64,000 nt of DNA, taken from NCBI GenBank assembly GCA_900318825.1, contig ONMB01000001.1, positions 1 to 64,000 of the forward strand, read 5' to 3'. Each line of letters opens with the position of its first letter. Positions within the stretch are counted from its first letter, which is position 1. The translations under genes and the position numbers were made by a program. Origin of the DNA: an uncultured Ruminococcus sp. (lineage in GTDB: Bacteria > Bacillota > Clostridia > Oscillospirales > Ruminococcaceae). Under the pieces are notes generated by a model that saw only the letters and a list, made by a program, of their open reading frames with translations, was not told where the DNA came from and searched no databases. Below are positions 52,011 to 59,527 of this stretch, in pieces.

Positions 52011-55000
52011 ATGCGCGATAATGACAGTATATTCTTTAAAATTGCAGAAGCACTGCTCGTTGACTATACCAGCGTCTATTACGTCAACGCCGTCACTAAT
52101 GAGTATCAGTGGTACTCAAATGATCCGGAATTTCATTCACTCCACATAGAACAGGGCGGAAAAGACTTCTTCAAAAACCTCGTCCGTGACGCCGAAAAGG
52201 TCATCTACGAGGAGGATAAGCACATCTTTACTCAGGATATGCAGAAGGACAAGCTCCTCGCAATGATGGAAAAAGGCACTATGCAGAGCATAGAGTACCG
52301 CCTTATGATCTACGGCAAGCCGGTCTATCACGCGCTCCGTCTAATCAGAGGTCTCAGCGATGGTGACGATTATTTCATTCTCGGCATCATAAATATCGAC
52401 AAAGAGGTCAGAGCACGTCAGGAAGCTGCCAGAACAGCTGCCGAGCGCACTACCTACAATCAGATCGCGAAAAGTCTCGCTTCTCATTACGACGTTATCT
52501 ACTACATAGAACGCGATACCGGTAAATACGCTGAATTCACCTCAAACAGCTTCTACGGAAGTCTCGAGATAAAGGAAGAGGGCAACGACTTCTTCGGCGA
52601 CGCTCAGCGCAACGGCAAAAAAATCCTTCATCCCGAGGACAAAGAACGTGTACTCAGCGCTCTCAATCAGGACTACTTCATCTCCACTCTCGAGTCAAAG
52701 AAACAGTTCACTATTGATTACAGGCTCATTATCAACGGAATGCCGCACTACACGCGCTTTACCGTCATGAGCTCCGGTACCGGTCACTTCATAGTCGGTG
52801 TCGAGAATATCGACACCGAAGTAAAAAAGGAAAACGAAAAGATCCGCGCACTCAACCAGGCAAACGAACTCGCAAGACGTGACGAACTCACCGGCGTCAA
52901 GAACAAAAACGCTTTCTGTGAGCTCGAAACCAGTATACAGAAAAAGCTCGACAGCGGCAATGACTATCTCCAGTTTGCAATAGTTGTCTGCGACCTCAAC
53001 GACCTCAAACATACAAACGACACCAAAGGTCACAACGCCGGCGACGAGCTCATACGCTCTGCAAGCCGTCTCGTCTGCAATATCTTCACTCACAGCCCCG
53101 TTTTCCGTGTCGGCGGCGACGAGTTTGCGGTCTTCATCAACAGCAGCGACTACCAGAATAAGGATATCCTTATGAACAGGCTGCAGGATCAGGTCATCGA
53201 AAACATAAGACACGGCGAAGGTCCTGTCCTTGCCGCAGGCATAGCAGTCTATGAGCCGCAGAAGGACAAGAAGTTCGCGGAAGTTTTTGAACGAGCCGAC
53301 AATATGATGTATGAGGACAAGATGCAGCTCAAGAACTTCAAGTACGACAACGAAAGCAATGGTGTTGTACGCATACCCAAGGAAGAAGCTGCCAAGCTCA
53401 ATGAGCTGTTCGACGCTCTCGAACTCGTCTCCGAGGGCTCCTACGTCTTCCTCTGCAATATACAGTATGACTACTCCAGATGGGCAAAAGCCGCAGTTGA
53501 ATGCTTCGGTCTCCCCTCTGAGTATATGTACGCTGCCGGCGATATATGGGCGGAACATATCCACCCCGATGACAAGGCTATTTACAACAGCACTATCAAG
53601 GATATCTTTACCGGAAACGCTTCCAGCCACGATATGCAGTACCGTGCTCAGAAACGCGACGGCAGCTATGATGTATGCACCTGCCGCGGTCTCGTCCTCA
53701 GAGGCGAAAACGGCAAGCCTAAATATTTCGGCGGCGTTATCCGCAACCACGGTTTACACGGCAATGTCGACACGCTCACAGGTCTCAGAAACCAGTACGG
53801 CTTCTTCGAGGATCTCCAGATGTATATGCTCAAACACGCAGGCCTCAGAGTCGTTATGATAGTAATAAATAAATTCTCAGAGATCAACGAGGTCTACGGC
53901 TACCAGTTCGGAAACCTCATTCTCCAGCGCTTCGGAAGATATCTGTTCGAGCAAGTCGGAAACACAGGAAGCGCTTACCGTCTCGATGGTACTAAATTCG
54001 CTATCATCAGCAAGCGCCAAACTGTCGATGAGATAAGACAGAAATACGACGAACTCCGCGAGTATTTCCGCAAGGGCTTCTCTATCGACGACAAAATGGT
54101 CATTCTCGACCTAAGCGCCGGTATGCTCAACGTGAACAACTACGATATCGACTATCAGACCGTTTATGCCTGCCTGAACTTCGCTTACAGCGAGTCAAAA
54201 CTCCGCAGACAGGGCGAGCTCGTCGAGTTCTACAACAACATAAACAACAACAACCGCGAACGTCTCGAGAAGATATACGCTATCCGCGCCTCCATTATGC
54301 AGAGCTACAAGGGCTTCTATCTGCTCTACCAGCCAGTCGTTGACGCCACTACCGAAAAGCTCATCGGCGCAGAGGCCCTGCTAAGGTGGAAGAACGACAC
54401 CTACGGTATGGTGCCGCCGGATCACTTTATCCCCATTCTCGAGAAAGATCCGCTGTTCTGCGAGCTCGGTCAGTGGATCCTCCGTACCGCTATCAACGGT
54501 GCAAAGCTCATCATGGAGGACTACCCCGACTTCGTCATCAACGTCAACCTCTCCTACACTCAGCTCGAAAAGCCCGACTTCGTGGATATGGTGCTGAGAA
54601 CGCTCAAGGAGGAGGGCTTCCCGCCCGAGCATCTCTGCATGGAGATCACTGAGCGCTGCCGTCTCCTCGATATGTACCTGCTGAAAAACGTCATCATAAA
54701 CCTCCGCGGCCACGGTATCAAGATAGCTCTCGATGACTTCGGCACAGGCTTCTCGTCAATAGGTCTCGTGAAGAACTTCCCGTTCGATACCATAAAGATC
54801 GACAGGAGCTTCGTTCTCAGGATCGAGGAGGACGAAAAGGAACGCGAGCTTATCAAGTATTTCGCAGGCGTGGCTTCGACCTTCGGCGCTAAAGTTTGCG
54901 TTGAGGGTATCGAGACCGAGGGTATGATAGATATCCTCCACCAGTACAATATCCAGAGCTTCCAGGGCTACTATTACGCAAGACCGCTCGAGCTCCGCGA

Positions 55001-55049
55001 CTTCCTTATGTGGAAACCCAACAAAGAGAAATCCCACAAACAATCATAA
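52011..55049 (+). CDS. multidomain PAS-GGDEF-PAS-GGDEF-EAL c-di-GMP protein
   Basis: 1012 residues from ATG 52011 (GGAGGG site). Two N-terminal PAS-like repeats (about 1-130 and 140-270), GGDEF 1 with intact RVGGDEFAVF (about 280-440), another PAS (about 450-570), GGDEF 2 degenerate (YRLDGTKFAII) and a C-terminal EAL domain (about 760-1005) with GAEALLRWKN, NVNLSYTQL, ALDDFGTGFSS and KIDRSFV. Cytosolic, no membrane helix. It could both make and break c-di-GMP under PAS control. Confidence 0.92.
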   Translation: MRDNDSIFFKIAEALLVDYTSVYYVNAVTNEYQWYSNDPEFHSLHIEQGGKDFFKNLVRDAEKVIYEEDKHIFTQDMQKDKLLAMMEKGTMQSIEYRLMIYGKPVYHALRLIRGLSDGDDYFILGIINIDKEVRARQEAARTAAERTTYNQIAKSLASHYDVIYYIERDTGKYAEFTSNSFYGSLEIKEEGNDFFGDAQRNGKKILHPEDKERVLSALNQDYFISTLESKKQFTIDYRLIINGMPHYTRFTVMSSGTGHFIVGVENIDTEVKKENEKIRALNQANELARRDELTGVKNKNAFCELETSIQKKLDSGNDYLQFAIVVCDLNDLKHTNDTKGHNAGDELIRSASRLVCNIFTHSPVFRVGGDEFAVFINSSDYQNKDILMNRLQDQVIENIRHGEGPVLAAGIAVYEPQKDKKFAEVFERADNMMYEDKMQLKNFKYDNESNGVVRIPKEEAAKLNELFDALELVSEGSYVFLCNIQYDYSRWAKAAVECFGLPSEYMYAAGDIWAEHIHPDDKAIYNSTIKDIFTGNASSHDMQYRAQKRDGSYDVCTCRGLVLRGENGKPKYFGGVIRNHGLHGNVDTLTGLRNQYGFFEDLQMYMLKHAGLRVVMIVINKFSEINEVYGYQFGNLILQRFGRYLFEQVGNTGSAYRLDGTKFAIISKRQTVDEIRQKYDELREYFRKGFSIDDKMVILDLSAGMLNVNNYDIDYQTVYACLNFAYSESKLRRQGELVEFYNNINNNNRERLEKIYAIRASIMQSYKGFYLLYQPVVDATTEKLIGAEALLRWKNDTYGMVPPDHFIPILEKDPLFCELGQWILRTAINGAKLIMEDYPDFVINVNLSYTQLEKPDFVDMVLRTLKEEGFPPEHLCMEITERCRLLDMYLLKNVIINLRGHGIKIALDDFGTGFSSIGLVKNFPFDTIKIDRSFVLRIEEDEKERELIKYFAGVASTFGAKVCVEGIETEGMIDILHQYNIQSFQGYYYARPLELRDFLMWKPNKEKSHKQS

Positions 55050-55063
55050 CTTTTTTCCTCATA

Positions 55064-55097
55064 GAAAAGGAGTCCCTTCAGCAAGGGACTCCTTTTC
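55064..55097. terminator. terminator after the GGDEF-EAL gene
   Basis: GAAAAGGAGTCCCTT, 4-base loop, AAGGGACTCCTTTTC. Bidirectional, shared with spoVM. Confidence 0.85.
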
Positions 55098-55119
55098 TGC
55101 ACAATCCGGCAATATGCCG

Positions 55120-55209
55120 TCAGCAGCTCTCATCTTCCTTCCTGATGCGGAATATCACGCGGAGAAGCCCCGAGATCAGCTTCGGACTCTTTATCACGAC
55201 TATCTTCAT
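55120..55209 (-). CDS. spoVM: stage V sporulation protein M (SpoVM-like)
   Basis: 29 residues, MKIVVIKSPKLISGLLRVIF followed by RIRKEDESC, preceded by AAAGGGGGGATACAT. Same pattern as SpoVM, the 26-residue amphipathic helix that recognises forespore membrane curvature (MK..IK.PK...G..R). An easily missed gene, convergent with the GGDEF-EAL gene. Supports sporulation ability along with spoVT and the cwlD halves. Confidence 0.8.
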   Translation of the reverse strand: MKIVVIKSPKLISGLLRVIFRIRKEDESC

Positions 55210-55275
55210 ATGTATCCCCCCTTTGTATACTATATTATATTCAGCGGAAGGATTTTTGTGATTGCAACGCAGCTC

Positions 55276-55304
55276 TTGACAACTGCTCCGGCATAGTATA
55301 GAAT
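55276..55304 (+). promoter_or_regulatory. promoter of the TSCPD gene
   Basis: TTGACA, 17 bases, TAGAAT, about 35 bases before the start. Confidence 0.65.
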
Positions 55305-55338
55305 TATAGTATAAGATCATACGAGGAGGTCAATTACT

Positions 55339-55590
55339 ATGGATTATACTTACGATACAGAAATGGTCTGTGCTCAGCAGATCAGCTTCCACATTGAGGG
55401 AAACGTCATTACGAATATAAAATTCTACGGCGGCTGCAACGGAAATCTCAAGGCTATCTCCAAGCTCGTTGACGGCTGGACCGTCGAGGAGATCGAGGCA
55501 AAGCTCAAGGGTAATACCTGCGGCAGACGTCCCACTTCCTGCGCAGATCAGCTCTGTCTCGCAGTCCGCGCAGCTTATGAGGAACAGTGA
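55339..55590 (+). CDS. TSCPD-domain protein (TIGR03905 type)
   Basis: 83 residues. Contains FYGGCNGNLKAISKLVDG, CGRRPTSCADQL, the TSCPD signature also found at the C-terminus of some B12-dependent ribonucleotide reductases, where Cys pairs bind metal. Stand-alone short members are common in Firmicutes and of unknown function. RBS GAGGAGG. Confidence 0.88.
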   Translation: MDYTYDTEMVCAQQISFHIEGNVITNIKFYGGCNGNLKAISKLVDGWTVEEIEAKLKGNTCGRRPTSCADQLCLAVRAAYEEQ

Positions 55591-55610
55591 CAGCATCGTC
55601 CGGTCAGCAA

Positions 55611-55636
55611 AAAAGCTCCCTTTTCAGGGAGCTTTT
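55611..55636. terminator. bidirectional terminator
   Basis: AAAAGCTCCC, 6-base loop, GGGAGCTTTT between convergent genes. Confidence 0.8.
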
Positions 55637-55643
55637 GGTTTTG

Positions 55644-55808
55644 TTATATACCGCAGTCTTCGTAATCCTTCCAGCGCTCAGCGTCGAGCTTATTGCTCCA
55701 GTTTTTGTACATAACATAAACTACCGAAGCAATTGCAAGAAAGATCGCAGTGAGCATAGGAAGAGAGTCCTTGACAAATCTGCGTGAATTATTCAGGTTT
55801 TTTCGCAT
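55644..55808 (-). CDS. 54-residue single-pass membrane protein
   Basis: MRKNLNNSRRFVKDSLPMLT, then a helix AIFLAIASVVYVMY, then a charged tail YKNWSNKLDAERWKDYEDCG. RBS AAGGAAGTG upstream. Sits 41 bases downstream of pspA on the same strand, so it may be cotranscribed. Not recognised. Confidence 0.6.
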   Translation of the reverse strand: MRKNLNNSRRFVKDSLPMLTAIFLAIASVVYVMYKNWSNKLDAERWKDYEDCGI

Positions 55809-55849
55809 CTCAATACACTTCCTTCCATGCCAGTTTTATATTGCTCTGA

Positions 55850-56551
55850 TTATTCAGCGTCGGCTGTCTCAGCAGCAGCGGGAGCACCGCCGTTCATCTC
55901 AGCCATAAGCCTCTGGAGCTCTGCATCGACCTTTGCGTCAGACTCGATCTTGTCGAAAGCGTCATTGAGGTCGTTATCAGCGCCTGCTATCTCAGAGAAA
56001 GCAGCAGCCTCGGCTTCCTTCTGCTCGATCTTCTCTTCCATTCTGTTGAACTTCTCGAGAGATGAGTTTCCGTCAAAACCGCCGGCAGCCTTAGCGAGTC
56101 CCTTCTGGGTATCAGCCATCTGTGAACGTGCGATGAGCATTGCCTGACGGCTCTTAGCCTCTTCGAGCTTAGCCTTGAGCACCTCTACCTGATTGCCGAT
56201 AGCCTCGGTCTGGTCTGAGATAGACTCGTACATCTGCTTGTAGTTTGCAGTATCCTCGTCTGCCTTTACCTTCTTGGCAAGAGCCTGCTTTGCGAGCTCT
56301 TCGTTGCCCTGAGAGAGAGCAGCCTTAGCCTTGTTCTCCCAGTTCTGAGACTGCTTCTGAGCCTCGAGATATCTCTTCTCGGCAAGGTGTTCGCTTGCCT
56401 TAGCCTTACCATAGTTCTGTGTAGCCTTGGTAAGCTCTGTCTGCATATCAATAATGATCTGCTTGACCATCTTCTCAGGATCTTCAGCCCTGTCGATAAG
56501 GTCGTTGACGTTAGACTTGAGCAGATCGCTTAATCTACGAAATATTCCCAT
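55850..56551 (-). CDS. pspA: PspA/IM30 (Vipp1) family protein
   Basis: 233 residues, almost wholly helical. MGIFRRLSDLLKSNVNDLID with DPEKMVKQIIIDM is the family's N-terminal signature, followed by long coiled coil (AEKRYLEAQKQSQNWENKAK and on to about 200) and an Ala/Glu tail. Peripheral inner-membrane ESCRT-III-like protein for envelope stress. RBS AGGAGG, promoter 56614-56642. Confidence 0.92.
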   Translation of the reverse strand: MGIFRRLSDLLKSNVNDLIDRAEDPEKMVKQIIIDMQTELTKATQNYGKAKASEHLAEKRYLEAQKQSQNWENKAKAALSQGNEELAKQALAKKVKADEDTANYKQMYESISDQTEAIGNQVEVLKAKLEEAKSRQAMLIARSQMADTQKGLAKAAGGFDGNSSLEKFNRMEEKIEQKEAEAAAFSEIAGADNDLNDAFDKIESDAKVDAELQRLMAEMNGGAPAAAETADAE

Positions 56552-56613
56552 TTTTCAAATCCTCCTGTAAATAAAGTTTATATCATGTGCGCCGCTGCTG
56601 CGGCGTTGATATT

Positions 56614-56642
56614 ATTATAGAACAATACAGCCAAATTGTCAA
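56614..56642 (-). promoter_or_regulatory. promoter of pspA
   Basis: TTGACA, 17 bases, TATAAT on the minus strand. Confidence 0.75.
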
Positions 56643-56713
56643 GAAGCTGAGATGTAATTTCATCAAATTTTAACAGCTGCGACATAATTTGACAACGCCC
56701 TTTAATTGCTGCG

Positions 56714-56995
56714 TTACTTTTTATCCTCAGCGCTGTCATTTTCGATCTCGGTAATATACTTTCCCAGCTCTTCAAGGGATATCCCCTTTGTACCGATGGG
56801 CTCGTCGCCGTTTGAGCGCAGGAGCTTTTCGCGGAGGTCGAGAGTCTTCTTTCTGCGGTCGAAAGCCTCGGCGTTCATCACGATGAGGTCGGAACGCCCT
56901 TCCTTGACCAGTCTGACAGGCTCTGAGGTTATCTCGCAGAGCTTAACGAACAGGTCGTAGTTGTTGCTGAAATCCTCAAATTTGATAGAGAGCAT
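56714..56995 (-). CDS. Phd/YefM-like antitoxin-type protein without a partner
   Basis: 93 residues. The N-terminal half has the Phd/YefM pattern (FSNNYDLFVKLCEITSEPVRLVKEGRSD, quoted in part: EPVRLVKEGRSDLIVMNAEA), the C-terminal half is charged helix. No RelE/Doc-type toxin lies next to it; neighbours are pspA and a TtcA-like gene. Could be an orphan regulator. Confidence 0.65.
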   Translation of the reverse strand: MLSIKFEDFSNNYDLFVKLCEITSEPVRLVKEGRSDLIVMNAEAFDRRKKTLDLREKLLRSNGDEPIGTKGISLEELGKYITEIENDSAEDKK

Positions 56996-57032
56996 ATCAC
57001 AAGCACCCTTTCAGAAATAGTTTACTGCACCG

Positions 57033-57890
57033 TCATTCCTCAGCTTCGGAATTGCGTGTTCCGCGGACCGTGAAGCCCTCGGAGTAATCATCGAGGAAGT
57101 GGTGATATTCGCTGCCGGAATGATAGGAGATAAGCTTGCGGAGGTTGACGTTCTCAGCGCTGCGGAAGATATTCATATCCACAGCCGGATTTGTTTTCCT
57201 CAGCTGAACGAGCAGCTGCTTTATCTCCTGCCGCTTTGAGGACTGCTGGTTGTCCTGACGCTCCTCAGTCATTCGGCAGGCGCAGCGTATGAACTCCAGC
57301 CCGTTGTATTCCGCCCAGCCGATTATATCCTGTTCACGGACGAGATAGAGCGGTCTGATGAGCTCCATACCGGCGTAATTCTCGCTGTGGAGCTTCGGGA
57401 GCATCGTCTGCATCTGCGAGCCGTAAAGCATACCCATAAGTATCGTCTCGATGACGTCATCGAAGTGGTGTCCGAGCGCTATCTTGTTGCAGCCCATGGA
57501 CTTGGCGGTCTTGTAGAGCCAGCCGCGGCGTAGTCTCGCACAGATGAAGCACGGATTGGAGCTTTCATTCTCAACAGAGTCGAAGATACGAGTCTCGCGC
57601 ACTGTCACCGGTATCCCGAGCAAAGCAGCGTTTTCCTCTATCTTGCGGCGGTTATGAGGACTGTACCCCGGATCCATAACAAGGAATTCAACCTCAAACG
57701 GCACCTTGCTGAAGCGTTTCATTCTCAGCATACACTGCGCCATGAGCATCGAGTCCTTGCCGCCCGATATGCAGACCGCTATGCGGTCGCCCGGCAGCAC
57801 GAGCTGATAATCTCTCACCGCTCTGTTGAACTTAGTCCATATCTGCTTGCCGAATTTGCCGGCTATGGTCTCCTCGACAGCGTTCATCAC
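57033..57890 (-). CDS. TtcA-like tRNA 2-thiocytidine / PP-loop enzyme
   Basis: 285 residues. PP-loop CISGGKDSMLMAQ (about 39-51), Cys pair NPCFICARLRRGW (about 111-123), GHHFDDVIET, and a second Cys in FIRCACRM. This is the TtcA/TilS-like ATP pyrophosphatase family that thiolates tRNA using an Fe-S cluster. Start overlaps the FadR-type gene stop by 4 bases, so one operon. An exact substrate cannot be read from sequence. Confidence 0.85.
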   Translation of the reverse strand: MMNAVEETIAGKFGKQIWTKFNRAVRDYQLVLPGDRIAVCISGGKDSMLMAQCMLRMKRFSKVPFEVEFLVMDPGYSPHNRRKIEENAALLGIPVTVRETRIFDSVENESSNPCFICARLRRGWLYKTAKSMGCNKIALGHHFDDVIETILMGMLYGSQMQTMLPKLHSENYAGMELIRPLYLVREQDIIGWAEYNGLEFIRCACRMTEERQDNQQSSKRQEIKQLLVQLRKTNPAVDMNIFRSAENVNLRKLISYHSGSEYHHFLDDYSEGFTVRGTRNSEAEE

Positions 57891-58561
57891 GGTTCTCCGA
57901 GACTGTCAACAAGGTCGTAGTGCTCGTCGATTGCAGCCTCACAGCGTTTGAGGTCGCCATTGAGAAGTGAGTCGGCAATGTTCTCGTGAGCTATCTGGAG
58001 ATTTGCCTTGAGCTCGTCGCTCGCAATGGTCACCATATCGTCTATCCACTTTCTGTGGACGCCTGTCACAGCGTCGAGCAGAGTTATCATAAAGCTGTTT
58101 GCAGTTGCACTTATGAGCGTGTAGTGGAACCGCGTATCAGCTTCTGCGAGCTCGCGGCTGTCGGCGGCATTCTTCAGCCTTTTCAGCGCATCAGCAATCG
58201 CCTGGCGGTTCTCGTCACTGCAGCCATTGAGGATTATATAGCTGCATACAGCCTTATCCATATGTCTGCGGAACGAGAATATCTCGTCCTTGGTCGTGTG
58301 CTTCATCATGAGCATGATGTTGATGATCTTGGCGAATGTTTCGGAAACGCGGTCCGTGAGATAAGTACCCGAGCCCTGTTTGCACTCCACAAGTCCGAGG
58401 TCCTCCATGGTCCTGAGTGCTTCGCGGACGGAATTTCTGCTGATACCGAGTCTTTCCGAGAGAGCTCTTTCAGTAGGCAGCTTGTCGCCGATGCTTATCA
58501 TACCACCTTCGATGAGCTCGAAAATGTAGTCCATTATCATCTGGTAATCTGTCTTTTCCAT
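57887..58561 (-). CDS. FadR-subfamily GntR transcription regulator
   Basis: 224 residues from ATG 58561 (GGAGGG site). N-terminal winged helix (DKLPTERALSERLGISRNSVREALRTMEDLG in parts) and an all-helical FCD effector domain (about 90-220; FHYTLISATAN with metal-type His). Cotranscribed with the TtcA-like gene. Ligand unknown. Confidence 0.9.
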   Translation of the reverse strand: MEKTDYQMIMDYIFELIEGGMISIGDKLPTERALSERLGISRNSVREALRTMEDLGLVECKQGSGTYLTDRVSETFAKIINIMLMMKHTTKDEIFSFRRHMDKAVCSYIILNGCSDENRQAIADALKRLKNAADSRELAEADTRFHYTLISATANSFMITLLDAVTGVHRKWIDDMVTIASDELKANLQIAHENIADSLLNGDLKRCEAAIDEHYDLVDSLGEP

Positions 58562-58622
58562 GATCCCTCCGGTCTTTTGCAATGATTTTTCATTATCCTC
58601 TGAAATAAAAAACTGTAAGTAC

Positions 58623-58651
58623 ATTATAACACAAAACTCTCAAATAGTAAA
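58623..58651 (-). promoter_or_regulatory. promoter of the FadR-type operon
   Basis: TTTACT, 17 bases, TATAAT on the minus strand. Confidence 0.6.
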
Positions 58652-58714
58652 GAGAAATTTGCAAATTTTAACAAAACTATCATAAGAATTTCAGTCCGCA
58701 GCCCCCGAAAACTG

Positions 58715-58740
58715 AAAAACTCCCCTTCCGGGGAGTTTTT
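58715..58740. terminator. terminator of the PIG-L deacetylase gene
   Basis: AAAAACTCCCC, short loop, GGGGAGTTTTT. Confidence 0.75.
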
Positions 58741-58741
58741 A

Positions 58742-59464
58742 TCACCATTCTTCACAGAGTGTCCATTCCTCGTGACGGTTCATATGCGAGAACATATCTA
58801 TCGTTTTCGACTGCGACTTATACACCGTCAGGAGATCCTCCTTGAACTTCAGCTGTTCGTCCGTGATGTACGGGATAGAAGCATCAACATCGCCTATCTT
58901 GGTCTTGGTGTAATATCTGCCGAAGTAATAAAGGCTTGTGTCGAGCTTATCCTTGTTTGCCTTGTAGATGTCCGTAACGAAGCGATTGGTCATCTTGTGG
59001 TGGATATGGCCGTACTCACCCTCAGGATTATGTGTGACGATGAGATCCCAGTGCTTGTAGTTGATGATCTTTTCGAGATCCTTCTTTATGCCGTCCTTAT
59101 TGTGTTTCCAGCTGTCCTTCTTGCCGTAGGACTTATCCGGATAGCTGAGGATAATGCCGTGGTTGCCGCTTTTTTCGAGCATCTTGTCATACTCCTGCTT
59201 GCGGACTGCATTATTCGCATTTGTAACGACTACTACAAAGTAGTCCCCGTCCATAAGGTGGGCGCCGCCCCACAGAACGTCGTCATCGGGGTGAGCCACT
59301 ATCATCAGTTTATTCGCACTGTCTATGTCTCTGTCCTCAAGCTGGCTGTCCGTAAGCGACGGTACGCGGAACGTACTGTATGAATAGCCTGCGATAACGC
59401 TCATGAACATCATCACAAAGCAGACTATGAATATCGGTATTTTCAGCTTGGCAGTCTTTTTCAT
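58742..59464 (-). CDS. PIG-L (LmbE)-family deacetylase, membrane-anchored
   Basis: 240 residues. N-terminal signal anchor (about 8-30). Zinc motif AHPDDDVLWGG (about 57-67) and GEYGHIHHKM (His ligand, about 150-159). The family removes acetyl from GlcNAc-type substrates; the outward location suggests a cell-surface glycan. Confidence 0.88.
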   Translation of the reverse strand: MKKTAKLKIPIFIVCFVMMFMSVIAGYSYSTFRVPSLTDSQLEDRDIDSANKLMIVAHPDDDVLWGGAHLMDGDYFVVVVTNANNAVRKQEYDKMLEKSGNHGIILSYPDKSYGKKDSWKHNKDGIKKDLEKIINYKHWDLIVTHNPEGEYGHIHHKMTNRFVTDIYKANKDKLDTSLYYFGRYYTKTKIGDVDASIPYITDEQLKFKEDLLTVYKSQSKTIDMFSHMNRHEEWTLCEEW

Positions 59465-59527
59465 ATCATCAGCTCCATTTGTCGTAAATAAGATACATAT
59501 TTATTTTACCACAAATGCAGACCTGTG

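Noticed and set aside
52695..53750. 351-codon minus-strand open frame
   Set aside because: Antisense to the PAS-GGDEF-EAL gene, rich in Val, Ala and Glu as codon-bias shadows are, with no start signal.
56578..56775. 65-codon minus-strand frame
   Set aside because: Overlaps the pspA promoter and the end of the antitoxin-like gene in another frame; no ribosome site.
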